From a bacterium (GTDB taxonomy: Bacteria; UBP15; UBA6099; JAJRTR01), in NCBI GenBank assembly GCA_024278215.1, contig JAJRTR010000154.1, forward strand, positions 1-21,723: a stretch of 21,723 nucleotides of DNA, read 5' to 3'. This document shows positions 12,780 through 20,587 of the stretch, in pieces (position 1 is the first letter of the stretch; every line of letters starts with the position of its first letter). The notes under the pieces were generated by a model. That model did not search any database. It was not told the origin of the DNA and worked only from the letters and a program-made list of their open reading frames with translations. The position numbers and the translations under genes were made by a program.

Positions 12780-14606
12780 ATGAGTGCCGACGAAGAAGAA
12801 CACAATTATCATTCCCGCGCTCCGCGAGAGGCAGCCGAGCAGAAAAAAACGATGGCTGTACTGACTGTTGTCAGTTCGCTTGCAGGTATTGTTTTTATTT
12901 ATCTCGGGCGCAGGTACCATACTCCCCTTCTTAACAGTGCAGGTGTTTTTTTCCTCTTTATTGCCGTTACGGAAATTCTCGTATACAGGCTGCTTGTGTT
13001 CAGAGTGCGATGCGAGGAAATTTCCGGCGGCGACGATTTGAATATAGGCGACGAATCGGAGTCAGGCGGCAGGGAGAACAGTAGCGCGCGGGCCTGGTGG
13101 AATATGCAATCCGGAGGTTTGCAGTCCGGAGTGCTGACCCAGACAGCTGTCGGTATAGTGCTGGCTTTCTATGCTTACTATTCGTTTAAAGCGCCTGCGG
13201 TGGCGGCTGCGGCTGCGGCAGGCAAAGAGGTCTATGGTTTCGGAGTCCTTTGTGTGGCGCTCGCGTTTGTGTGCCTTGTCATATCGAGATTACTGTCCGA
13301 GTACAGCGGGAAGGATTTTCCCGAAGCAGCCGGTCTCGAGCATCTTTTTAAACTCGCGATATGGCAGTTGATGGTCAGCGCGGCTCTTTTTATTCTTCAC
13401 GGGCTCGGGGTTCCGAACCTTGAGAAGACGGGCCACAGCATATTTCTGATTCTTTATCTGTTCCTCGCCGCCGAGATAATTATCAGGTCTGTCGCCGCAT
13501 GTTTCGCCGAGGAAAAACCCATTACCGACATCACGGTGCAGACCGATTACCTTGTGGTGCGGTTCCTCGTTTCCGGTGCCAACCCGATAAGCAGTATCGC
13601 AACGAATCTTGAGGAACAGTTCGGAGTGAACTTCAAGAGCAGTTGGGCGATCGACTTCATTCGCAGGGCCATCGGGCCGATTACATTTGCACTTGTGCTG
13701 CTTGCCTGGCTGTGGTCTTCACTTGTAATGGTCACGCTTTTCGAGGAGGGCATTCATCTCCGGTTCGGTCGGCCCGTGACGCGCGAAACACTGAAACCCG
13801 GACTGCACATTGTGATGCCGTGGCCGGTGGACAGGGTTCTGAAGGTGCCGGTGACACGCCTCAATGTGATGACGATCGGTTATGAAGAATCGAAACCCAA
13901 TGCCAGCCTGCTGTGGACGAAATCTCACGCGGCCCGGGAATACAGTCTGCTCGTCGGCAACGGACGTGACCTCGTAACGGTGAATGCCGAACTCGTATGG
14001 AAAATAAAAAACGCTTATGATTTTACATTTAATTGTCAGAATCCGGATGCGGTGTTAAAAGAAGTCGCATACCGAGTGCTGCTGCTCGAGACCATCGGCA
14101 AGGATCTCGACGGAATCCTGAGCGATAATGTTAAGGTTTTCGTTGAAAGGGTCAAGGGAGAGATACAGGAAGCCGCCGACGACAGCGGGCTGGGGATCGA
14201 GGTCGTCGCTTTCTATCTCAAAGGTCTTCACCCGCCCATCGAGGTCGCGCGCGACTACCAGGCGGTCGTCAGCTCGAAGATCGACAAGAAGAGAATGGTA
14301 ATAGAAGCGAACGCATACAAGCTCCAGTCGATCCCCATCGCCGAGTCCACAAGCGTGGAAAAAGTGAATACCGCGCTGTCATACAAATACTCACGCCTGT
14401 CCGACGCGGGAGGAGCGGCTGCAAAGTTCACCGCCTTATATTCCCAGTACCGGGTGGAGCCTGAACTGTACATGTTCAGAAGCAGGCTCGAGACACTCGA
14501 AGGAGTGCTCGGCGAGGGGCGTGTATATATAGTGGACGACAGGTTTATAGACAACAAAGAGCCGATAACGGTCGATTTCAGGCAGTTCTTTAAAAAGAGT
14601 TTTTAA
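12780..14606 (+). CDS. SPFH (HflK-like) protein with N-terminal six-helix membrane domain
   Basis: The predicted protein has 608 residues. The first 245 residues contain six hydrophobic helices (about 24-44, 49-73, 119-139, 150-170, 190-210, 220-240). A soluble stretch and a seventh helix (298-320) then lead into a band-7/SPFH domain. That domain begins FEEGIHLRFGRPV and has the HflK-like PGLHIVMPWPVDRVLKVPV (340-358). The rest (to about 500) is the SPFH alpha/beta part, and the C-terminal helix 490-570 is the oligomerisation region. Ordinary HflK has one helix, so the six-helix domain is an addition. Weak TGAG upstream of ATG 12780. A TATAAT at 12752-12757 may serve as -10 but has no matching -35. 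First gene of an operon with two more SPFH genes and a metal ATPase. SPFH proteins form membrane cages or microdomains. The partner protease FtsH is not in the window. Confidence 0.85.
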   Translation: MSADEEEHNYHSRAPREAAEQKKTMAVLTVVSSLAGIVFIYLGRRYHTPLLNSAGVFFLFIAVTEILVYRLLVFRVRCEEISGGDDLNIGDESESGGRENSSARAWWNMQSGGLQSGVLTQTAVGIVLAFYAYYSFKAPAVAAAAAAGKEVYGFGVLCVALAFVCLVISRLLSEYSGKDFPEAAGLEHLFKLAIWQLMVSAALFILHGLGVPNLEKTGHSIFLILYLFLAAEIIIRSVAACFAEEKPITDITVQTDYLVVRFLVSGANPISSIATNLEEQFGVNFKSSWAIDFIRRAIGPITFALVLLAWLWSSLVMVTLFEEGIHLRFGRPVTRETLKPGLHIVMPWPVDRVLKVPVTRLNVMTIGYEESKPNASLLWTKSHAAREYSLLVGNGRDLVTVNAELVWKIKNAYDFTFNCQNPDAVLKEVAYRVLLLETIGKDLDGILSDNVKVFVERVKGEIQEAADDSGLGIEVVAFYLKGLHPPIEVARDYQAVVSSKIDKKRMVIEANAYKLQSIPIAESTSVEKVNTALSYKYSRLSDAGGAAAKFTALYSQYRVEPELYMFRSRLETLEGVLGEGRVYIVDDRFIDNKEPITVDFRQFFKKSF

Positions 14607-14611
14607 GGCCC

Positions 14612-14617
14612 GGGAGG
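14612..14617 (+). promoter_or_regulatory. Ribosome binding site that fixes the HflC-like start
   Basis: GGGAGG at 14612-14617 is eight bases upstream of GTG 14626 but overlaps the earlier GTG at 14617. The downstream GTG is therefore the better start. Confidence 0.7.
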
Positions 14618-14625
14618 TGCCGGAA

Positions 14626-15513
14626 GTGGGAAGGTATATATTCAGGATCATCAGCGGTCTGGTAGTGGTGGGTGTGATCCTTTTCTACATGTTTACTTTA
14701 CAGGTGAGGGAAGGCCAATACGCAGTCGTAGCGCGGCTGGGCAAGCCGGTAAATGTTTATAAGGATGCCGGCCTGCACAGGAAGCTTCCATGGCCGTTCG
14801 AGAGATACGCGATTATCGACGGGCGCAGCAGGGTGTTCAATACCCGCCATACGGAGATGCTCACAAGAGACAAAAAGAATATCATACTGCTCAGCTATGC
14901 GATCTGGCGTGTCGAGAAACCCCTGGTATTTTTCCAGTCGATCGGAACCGTTGATTCTGCCGACACCAAGCTGGACGGCCTCATCACAAACGCGAAAATA
15001 AGCGTAATGGGCAAGAATGACCTAAGTGCTCTCGTGTCCACGAATAAGGACGATCTGCGGGTCGGCGAGATCGAGTCGGAAATACTCGATATGGTAGAAG
15101 AAGAAGCACTGACGAAATATGGTATCATAATCGAACAGATAGGATTCAAGCGACTGTCGCTGCCCGAGGACAATATAAAATACGTATTCGACCAGATGCG
15201 TGCGGAAAGAGCCCAGTATGCAGCGCGCTACAGGGCGGAAGGCGAACGCGAAGCATCGAAAATAAGGTCCGAGACAGACCTCGAAGTTTCGCGGATTCTG
15301 GCCGACGCCAACGAGAAAGCCGCCCGAATAAAGGGCGAGGCGGAAGCGCAGGCGGCGAAAATATACGCCGACGCCCACAAGATCGACCCCGAGTTCTACA
15401 GGTTCACGAGATCTATGGAATCGCTAAAGAGCCTGCTCAGCAGCCAGACGACCGTTATACTCGGCACGGACGCCGAGCCGTTTAATTACCTGAAAAGCAA
15501 ATCACCGAAATGA
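14626..15513 (+). CDS. SPFH protein, HflC-like
   Basis: The predicted protein has 295 residues with one N-terminal helix (about 5-25), so an inner-membrane protein with a large domain outside the cytoplasm if it follows HflC. The SPFH domain starts VREGQYAVVARLGKPV and contains KLPWPFERYAIIDGR. A long charged coiled coil follows (RAERAQYAARYRAEGEREASKI to AKIYADA), then the family's FYRFTRSMESLKSLL and VILGTDAEPFNYL. This is the classic HflC order. The GTG start is placed at 14626 by its ribosome binding site, three codons inside the longest frame. It begins 19 bases after the previous gene and ends 19 bases before the next. In E. coli HflK and HflC form a cage around FtsH. Here the partner is likely the other SPFH proteins of the operon. 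Confidence 0.9.
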   Translation: MGRYIFRIISGLVVVGVILFYMFTLQVREGQYAVVARLGKPVNVYKDAGLHRKLPWPFERYAIIDGRSRVFNTRHTEMLTRDKKNIILLSYAIWRVEKPLVFFQSIGTVDSADTKLDGLITNAKISVMGKNDLSALVSTNKDDLRVGEIESEILDMVEEEALTKYGIIIEQIGFKRLSLPEDNIKYVFDQMRAERAQYAARYRAEGEREASKIRSETDLEVSRILADANEKAARIKGEAEAQAAKIYADAHKIDPEFYRFTRSMESLKSLLSSQTTVILGTDAEPFNYLKSKSPK

Positions 15514-15522
15514 TTATAGGCC

Positions 15523-15526
15523 GGAG
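15523..15526 (+). promoter_or_regulatory. Ribosome binding site for the third SPFH gene
   Basis: GGAG is six bases before ATG 15533. This chooses the ATG over the TTG one codon upstream at 15530. Confidence 0.65.
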
Positions 15527-15532
15527 TAATTG

Positions 15533-16576
15533 ATGCCTGAAACAGACAATATACAACAGGGTGAACCGGCGCAAGAAAAGTCGAGCGCGGTAATGAGCGC
15601 TCTCGATTCCGGTTTCACGTATGCACGGTGGGGAATAGTGCTGCTTGTTATTGTGTACCTGTTTTCAGGTGTAACGGTTATCGAAACTGATGAAGTCGGG
15701 ATGGTCCTGCGTTTCGGACGGCTCGTCGGATCGGTTCCGGCAACACAGATCAGACACCCCGGCCCTGTTTTCATGTTCCCTAAACCCATCGACGAACTCG
15801 TCCGTGTAAAAGTAAAAAAAGTTATGGAACTTAAGATAACGGATTTGTACAGACCCGAATACATCAACCAGGTACAGGGCGCGGACAGGATGCCGTTCAA
15901 CGATACCATCGACCCGGAAAACGAAGGCTATTGCCTCACGGGCGATCACAATGTCGTGCAGACACTGATAACCGTCAAATACCAGATCACCGATCCGATA
16001 GCTTATGTTTTCGGCAATCAGGCGCCCGCGGATACTATCAGGGACACCGTGCTGGCGGCCATGGTCAGGTCGACAGGCGAGGAAAAAGTCGACAGCATAA
16101 TAACAGTCGGCAAAAAACAGTTGCTGTTAACCGTTCAACGCCGTGCGCAGAAAAGGCTCGACGACATTCATGCCGGAGTGACGATACAGTCGTTCGAGTT
16201 CAATGAACTGATGCCGGCGCGGCAGGTTCTCAAAGAGTTTAAAGCAGTGCAGAACGCATACATCGAAAGGGAAACAAAGATAAAGGAAGCGAGCAGCTAT
16301 AAGGAAGAAAAGATTCCCGGCGCGGAAGCGTCGGCGGGAATGACGGTTCGCGAGGCGGAGGCATACGCCGCCGATGTGCTGGCAGGCGCGAGGGGCGACG
16401 CGAGCGCGTTTGAAAACATGCTGGTCGAGTACCATCGCGACCCCGAAGTTGTGCGCGAACGTCTCTATCGCGAAGCCGTCGACGATTCGATGTCGTGGCT
16501 TGCGGATGTTACCATCGTTCCTGTCGATCCGAAATCACGGAAGCAGGGCGCAAATATTATACTGCCCGGAAAATGA
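15533..16576 (+). CDS. SPFH protein, HflK-like
   Basis: The predicted protein has 347 residues with a short soluble lead and one helix (about 32-51). The SPFH domain begins VIETDEVGMVLRFGRLVG and has HPGPVFMFPKPIDELVRVKV (75-94). NVVQTLITVKYQITDP (140-155) is the HflK-like strand pair. The C-terminal part has the coiled coil AYIERETKIKEASSYKEEKIPGAEASA and the HflK signature AEAYAADVLAGARGDASAFENMLVEYHRDPEVVRERLY (275-312). Together with the HflC-like protein it gives a complete K/C pair. The last bases overlap the ATPase start as ATGA, so translation of the two is coupled. This ties the metal pump to the SPFH assembly in amount and probably in place. Confidence 0.9.
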   Translation: MPETDNIQQGEPAQEKSSAVMSALDSGFTYARWGIVLLVIVYLFSGVTVIETDEVGMVLRFGRLVGSVPATQIRHPGPVFMFPKPIDELVRVKVKKVMELKITDLYRPEYINQVQGADRMPFNDTIDPENEGYCLTGDHNVVQTLITVKYQITDPIAYVFGNQAPADTIRDTVLAAMVRSTGEEKVDSIITVGKKQLLLTVQRRAQKRLDDIHAGVTIQSFEFNELMPARQVLKEFKAVQNAYIERETKIKEASSYKEEKIPGAEASAGMTVREAEAYAADVLAGARGDASAFENMLVEYHRDPEVVRERLYREAVDDSMSWLADVTIVPVDPKSRKQGANIILPGK

Positions 16577-18537
16577 CCGGGATAGCTCCAGGCACAGAAG
16601 TTCGTGCCATGCCTGAACAGAAAATAAAAATGAGCATAAACGCAACAGCAGTAAGTGATACAATAATGGAATCGGCGCGAACTGCGATGTCGCGCGCCGA
16701 GCGCATACGAATCGGCGCGCGGCTCTCCACATCCATAGCCGGCGCGGGCCTGCTGATTGTCGGCATGATCTATTCCCGTATGCAGCCCGGCCAGCCTGCT
16801 GTCGGTGCCCTGCTGTCGGCTCTGGCGTCAATCGTCGTCGGCATTCCCGTCATGGCAATGGCTCTCAAAGGATTCGTTTCAAAAAAACAGGAATACTATA
16901 CCGAGCAACTTATTTCACTTGCGATACTCGCTTCGATGGCGAGAGGCGAGTATGTCACGGCAACTCTTGTTCCTCTTTTTATGGCGATAGGACATTTCCT
17001 TGAAGAGCGAAGTATACTCGGCGCGCGCCTCGCCATAGAAAAAATAAAAGAGCTAAACGCGAGAAAAGCAAATCTGCTCGAAGGCGAAACCGAACGCCGT
17101 GTAAAACCAGAAGACCTTAAATCCGGTGATCTTATTATCGTGCGTCCCGGCGAGGTGCTCCCCGTGGACGGAACGGTTGTCGAGGGGTGGTCGTCGGTCG
17201 ACCAGGCCCCTGTTACCGGCGAATCCGTATATGAGGAAGTGGCGCCGGGCAGCAAAGTTTTCGCGGGCACGATCAATCTCAACGGTCTTCTCAGAGTGAC
17301 GGTTACAGGCGTGGGCGCAGACACGGCGCTCGGGCGCGTAATAGATATTCTCAAGCAGGCGGAATCGTCGAAAGCGCCCGTCACCAGGCTTATCGAACGA
17401 TACGCTTCTTTCTACCTTCCTTTTGTCATATCTTTTGCCGCGGTTGTGCTTTTCCTTACTATGGACACAACCCGCGCTATCACTGTTCTTGTGGTCGCAT
17501 GTCCCTGTGCTTTTGTGCTTGCAAGCCCTGCGGCGATGGTGGCCGCTCTCGCCGTAGCTTCGCGCATTAAAGTGCTCATAAAAAACACCGGCTTCCTCGA
17601 AAAACTCAGCGACATTGATACTCTCGTTCTCGATAAAACAGGCACAATAACGCTCGGAAGATTAAAAGTTTCAAAACTTTTTCCGGCAAACGGAATTGAT
17701 GAAAACGAACTGCTTGCAAGGGCCGCCTGCGCGGGATACGGTTCGCGGCACCCTGTCTCCGTGTCGATATTCGAGGAGGCTGCCGGGCTGGAGATCAAGT
17801 TGGCTAAACCGGAAAAAGTTACCGAAGAACCAGGCAAAGGCACTATTGTCGCAGTAAACGGAGATGAACTTCGACTGGGCCGCCTTTCATGGATAAAAGA
17901 ATATGCGTACGACTGCAAACAGTGCAATGAACCGGGCGGCACGGTGACATATCTTGCAATGAATGGGAAATACCTGGGCGCGGTGCAGCTAGAAGACCGG
18001 CCACGTCCCGAAGCGAAACAGGCTATTGAACAGTTGAGAAAACTCGGTGTAAGTAGAACACTTCTTGTTACCGGCGATAAAAAATCCGTGGCGGAAAAAA
18101 TATCCGACGAACTCGGTTTCGACACATGTATAGCAGAAGCGCTGCCGGAAGATAAGCTGACAATTATACAGAACGAACGTGCAAAAGGCGCGAAAATCAT
18201 GATGCTTGGTGACGGCGTGAACGATGCCCCTGCGCTTGCAGGTGCAGATGTAGGTGTCGCCCTCTGCGCAATGGTCAACGATGTCGCCATCGGCAGTTCC
18301 GACATTGCCATAATGACAGACAACCTGCTTCGCGTGCCGCAGATAATCAGGCTCTCTCATGCCGTGCGCTCGATTATAAATCAAAATGTTCTATTCGGGG
18401 CGGGCTTCAGTGTCGCCATGCTCACGCTTGCGTCGATGGGCCTGATAAGTCCCGTTCTCGGCGCGATCCTCCACAACGGTGGCGCGATATTCGTCGTCTT
18501 CAACAGCGCACGCCTCCTCAAAACTGACATTAAATGA
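16573..18537 (+). CDS. P1B-type heavy-metal translocating ATPase without HMA domain
   Basis: The predicted 654-residue pump exports or distributes a metal ion across the inner membrane using ATP. Visible motifs are the actuator TGES (215-218), the transmembrane metal site CPC (310-312), the phosphorylated Asp354 in DKTGT, the nucleotide-binding HP (393-394), and GDGVND (546-551). The first 45 residues lack a CXXC or HMA domain. In the last helices the sequence is LHNGGAIFVVFNSARLL. Zn/Cd pumps such as ZntA have an acidic DxG at this place, so the metal is uncertain. An extra CKQC (448-451) lies in the ATP-binding domain. The start is taken at ATG 16573, overlapping the upstream stop as ATGA. 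Starts at 16609 and 16630 are possible but have no better ribosome site. Last gene of the SPFH operon. Confidence 0.93.
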   Translation: MTGIAPGTEVRAMPEQKIKMSINATAVSDTIMESARTAMSRAERIRIGARLSTSIAGAGLLIVGMIYSRMQPGQPAVGALLSALASIVVGIPVMAMALKGFVSKKQEYYTEQLISLAILASMARGEYVTATLVPLFMAIGHFLEERSILGARLAIEKIKELNARKANLLEGETERRVKPEDLKSGDLIIVRPGEVLPVDGTVVEGWSSVDQAPVTGESVYEEVAPGSKVFAGTINLNGLLRVTVTGVGADTALGRVIDILKQAESSKAPVTRLIERYASFYLPFVISFAAVVLFLTMDTTRAITVLVVACPCAFVLASPAAMVAALAVASRIKVLIKNTGFLEKLSDIDTLVLDKTGTITLGRLKVSKLFPANGIDENELLARAACAGYGSRHPVSVSIFEEAAGLEIKLAKPEKVTEEPGKGTIVAVNGDELRLGRLSWIKEYAYDCKQCNEPGGTVTYLAMNGKYLGAVQLEDRPRPEAKQAIEQLRKLGVSRTLLVTGDKKSVAEKISDELGFDTCIAEALPEDKLTIIQNERAKGAKIMMLGDGVNDAPALAGADVGVALCAMVNDVAIGSSDIAIMTDNLLRVPQIIRLSHAVRSIINQNVLFGAGFSVAMLTLASMGLISPVLGAILHNGGAIFVVFNSARLLKTDIK

Positions 18538-18569
18538 GGTGAACAGGGGATATGCGAAATACAATTATG

Positions 18570-18633
18570 ACAGGCGGGACGCCTGTGCTACTTTATAAAA
18601 ACATCTTTTCAGTAGCATAGGCGTCTCGCCTGT
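18570..18633. repeat. 23-bp imperfect inverted repeat between convergent genes (possible bidirectional terminator)
   Basis: ACAGGCGGGACGCCTGTG... at 18570-18592 pairs with 18611-18633 with two mismatches around an 18-base loop. The same core occurs as the inner repeat of the 125-bp element (8813-8878). It sits between the stops of the ATPase (plus) and the M3-like peptidase (minus), where a stem of this strength could stop transcription from both sides. No clear U-run follows. Confidence 0.7.
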
Positions 18634-18695
18634 GTGACTCTGCCCGTCGTTGTTGCAAATGTTGTGTTGTAATAAGTTAGAAAATGCCGGTCAAA

Positions 18696-20165
18696 TCAGC
18701 CTGTGTAGTCGGCTATAATGAAATCGAAAGTTAGAGATTCATAGCCCAGCGCTGAGGAAATGGCCTCGGCTTTGAATTTCTGGCCCTGTGCCCACATCTG
18801 TAGCAGCAGACTGCCGGCATCCGGTTTGTCGAACCAGTCGAGATCGTGTTTTTCTATCATCTTTGTCCTTATCTGCCGCTCGAGCATCCATGCCCTCAGG
18901 TAGCGCGCGCAGTAGAAGTGGTTGTCGACATCGGAAATATAAAAAGCCGGATCATATTGAACCGAAGTGGCGTTTGTCAGCGTTTTCGCATATATGGCGG
19001 CGCAGTCTTCAACTTTGTGATTACCACCGTGAAGTTCCATCTCATATTGGAGTTTACCCGAGTAGCGGCGGAGCATGTACAGCTCGAAAAACTTCATGAA
19101 CCGCAGGTAATCGTCAGTGTCGACGATACCGAGTCTGCGCTCGAGCCATAACGGGTTTACGATGAGGTTCTCGAGTGTCGAAGCGTGCGCCTCGGTGACG
19201 GAGTTGTCGCCGAGATAACGCGCGGCGATGGGCAGGGCGGCGTTCGTGTGGGCATAGTGGAGAGTGTGGCCGAGTTCGTGGAGGAAGCTGCTGTAGTCGT
19301 CTACGCCGCCGTGCGGCATGATGACGAGATAGACCTTGTCCGGCACACGCACAGGACAGCAGAAAGCGCGTGGTGATTTGCGTTCGCGCTTTTCGACATC
19401 GAGAATGATATGCGGGTGGTCTTGTGCCTGTATGCCCATGTTGCTCATTGTCGACCATGCGGCATCGATAAGTTTTTCCGCCGGGAACATCGGGTCGAAC
19501 AGGTCGGCGCGCCTCATGTATGAAAGATCGTATTGTGCGAGTTCTTCGACTGGAATATTGAGGAAGGTTTCGCTATAGTGCGCCAGTTCCTTTTTATAAT
19601 AATCTTCGGTGGCGTCAAGCAGCTTGTCGGTTTCATGTCTTAGTGTGGACAATGAAATGCCTTCGATATTCTCAAAGAAATCGTTGTAGTTTTTATAGCC
19701 GTAGCTGCAAGCCATGTCGTGTGTAAACTGCATTATGTTAACGCTCATGGGGTTGAGTTGCTCGATCTGCACGCGGCGCCTGAGTTCTTCGAGTTGGCCG
19801 CGGGTTTTGTGTTTCGATTCATTAGCTATGATGATCGGCAATTGCCTGAAGGGAACCTGCTGGTCGTTGATGTCTACAGTCGCTTCGAGTTCCCTGGTGA
19901 TCACATCGTCTGTGTAGCGTTTCGTGTTTTTGTCGATCATCATGCAGAGCAGGAAGGACATGTATTCGCCTTTTTCGACGGGGTCGATATCCGAACTTTT
20001 CATTTCCGCCACGGTCTCCGAGGAGATAAGCTTATCCATTTTATCGAAGATAGCCGAGAAATTCGCCTCGTTCTTAAGACCGGCCCCCACCTCATAAGCC
20101 TCCCGCTCCAAATCCTGTATGAACGTCTCAAGCTCCTGTAATTTCTTCATTTCGCCGCTACCCAT
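18696..20165 (-). CDS. M3-like zinc metallopeptidase (oligoendopeptidase family)
   Basis: The predicted 489-residue, probably cytoplasmic, zinc peptidase has HELGH at 296-300 (His296, catalytic Glu297, His300) in SSFLHELGHTLHYAH. The third ligand is probably Glu325 in DNSVTEAHAS, the usual M3 spacing of about 25 residues. The surrounding helices are thimet-oligopeptidase-like and no signal peptide is seen. It is shorter than typical M3 members (about 560-700). The start at ATG 20165 (MGSGEMKK) is set by GGAGG at 20179-20175, nine bases upstream. Other starts are 20150, 20183 and 20189. The frame stays open to 20333, but that part translates the mobile element. It presumably breaks down peptides. 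It could also be an M32-like enzyme, but the overall pattern favours M3. Confidence 0.85.
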   Translation of the reverse strand: MGSGEMKKLQELETFIQDLEREAYEVGAGLKNEANFSAIFDKMDKLISSETVAEMKSSDIDPVEKGEYMSFLLCMMIDKNTKRYTDDVITRELEATVDINDQQVPFRQLPIIIANESKHKTRGQLEELRRRVQIEQLNPMSVNIMQFTHDMACSYGYKNYNDFFENIEGISLSTLRHETDKLLDATEDYYKKELAHYSETFLNIPVEELAQYDLSYMRRADLFDPMFPAEKLIDAAWSTMSNMGIQAQDHPHIILDVEKRERKSPRAFCCPVRVPDKVYLVIMPHGGVDDYSSFLHELGHTLHYAHTNAALPIAARYLGDNSVTEAHASTLENLIVNPLWLERRLGIVDTDDYLRFMKFFELYMLRRYSGKLQYEMELHGGNHKVEDCAAIYAKTLTNATSVQYDPAFYISDVDNHFYCARYLRAWMLERQIRTKMIEKHDLDWFDKPDAGSLLLQMWAQGQKFKAEAISSALGYESLTFDFIIADYTG

Positions 20166-20174
20166 GTCTGATGT

Positions 20175-20179
20175 CCTCC
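20175..20179 (-). promoter_or_regulatory. Ribosome binding site for the M3-like peptidase
   Basis: GGAGG on the minus strand, nine bases before ATG 20165. It argues against the longer in-frame starts inside the mobile element. Confidence 0.65.
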
Positions 20180-20197
20180 GCATTATCATTGTTCTAT

Positions 20198-20375
20198 GAG
20201 CCAATTGCAAAATTCTGATTCTGCTGCGGTCGGCTGCTATTGTCGATAGCTGCGTTGTCGGCGCAAAATCGTCCTCGACGTACTCTACAAGTACGCCTGC
20301 GAAGATTTTACACCTCCGCCTTGCTCTGAACAATTTCGCTCGACCTCGCTATGAACATAATTTTGCAATTGGATC
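20198..20375. mobile_element. Non-coding inverted-repeat element (MITE-like), copy of 178 bp
   Basis: Third complete copy, nearly identical to 11478-11654 and 636-819 and in the same plus-strand orientation. The left end is GAGCCAATTGCAAAATT and the right end is AATTTTGCAATTGGATC. Only TAT is shared by the two flanks. It lies 32 bases upstream of the peptidase start, in the 422-base divergent gap. The remainder (20376-20508) has no gene; 20447-20460 shares the string CCGCATATTTC with the 32-bp repeat at 3764. Confidence 0.88.
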
Positions 20376-20508
20376 TATTATAAACACTTTTGCGCCAGAA
20401 AATAAATGACACACGAATTGATTCTATCAGGGATTTGATGAATATTCCGCATATTTCGCCGAGGCGACCAGGAAAGAGATACCGTAGTATGCTTGATGGA
20501 ATGCGCCC

Positions 20509-20537
20509 TAAACAAAAATGGAAACATCTGTTAAAAT
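20509..20537 (+). promoter_or_regulatory. Predicted promoter for the secreted protein gene
   Basis: TAAACA (20509-20514), exactly 17 bases, then TAAAAT (20532-20537) preceded by TGT, a TGn extension. Matches to consensus are 4/6 and 5/6. The ATG is 50 bases downstream. Confidence 0.4.
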
Positions 20538-20587
20538 CACAATAGAGGTAACAAAGAGTCGCACACGACAGCGACAGGGGGCAGTAT

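Noticed and set aside
17412-18323. Long open frame of 303 codons on the strand opposite the metal ATPase
   Set aside because: Fully inside a convincing ATPase gene; its translation is Ser/Thr/Pro-rich without motifs, as expected for an antisense shadow.
20447-20460. Similarity to the 32-bp repeat (CCGCATATTTC)
   Set aside because: Only 11 bases match and the hairpin partner is absent; may be a relic but cannot be supported.
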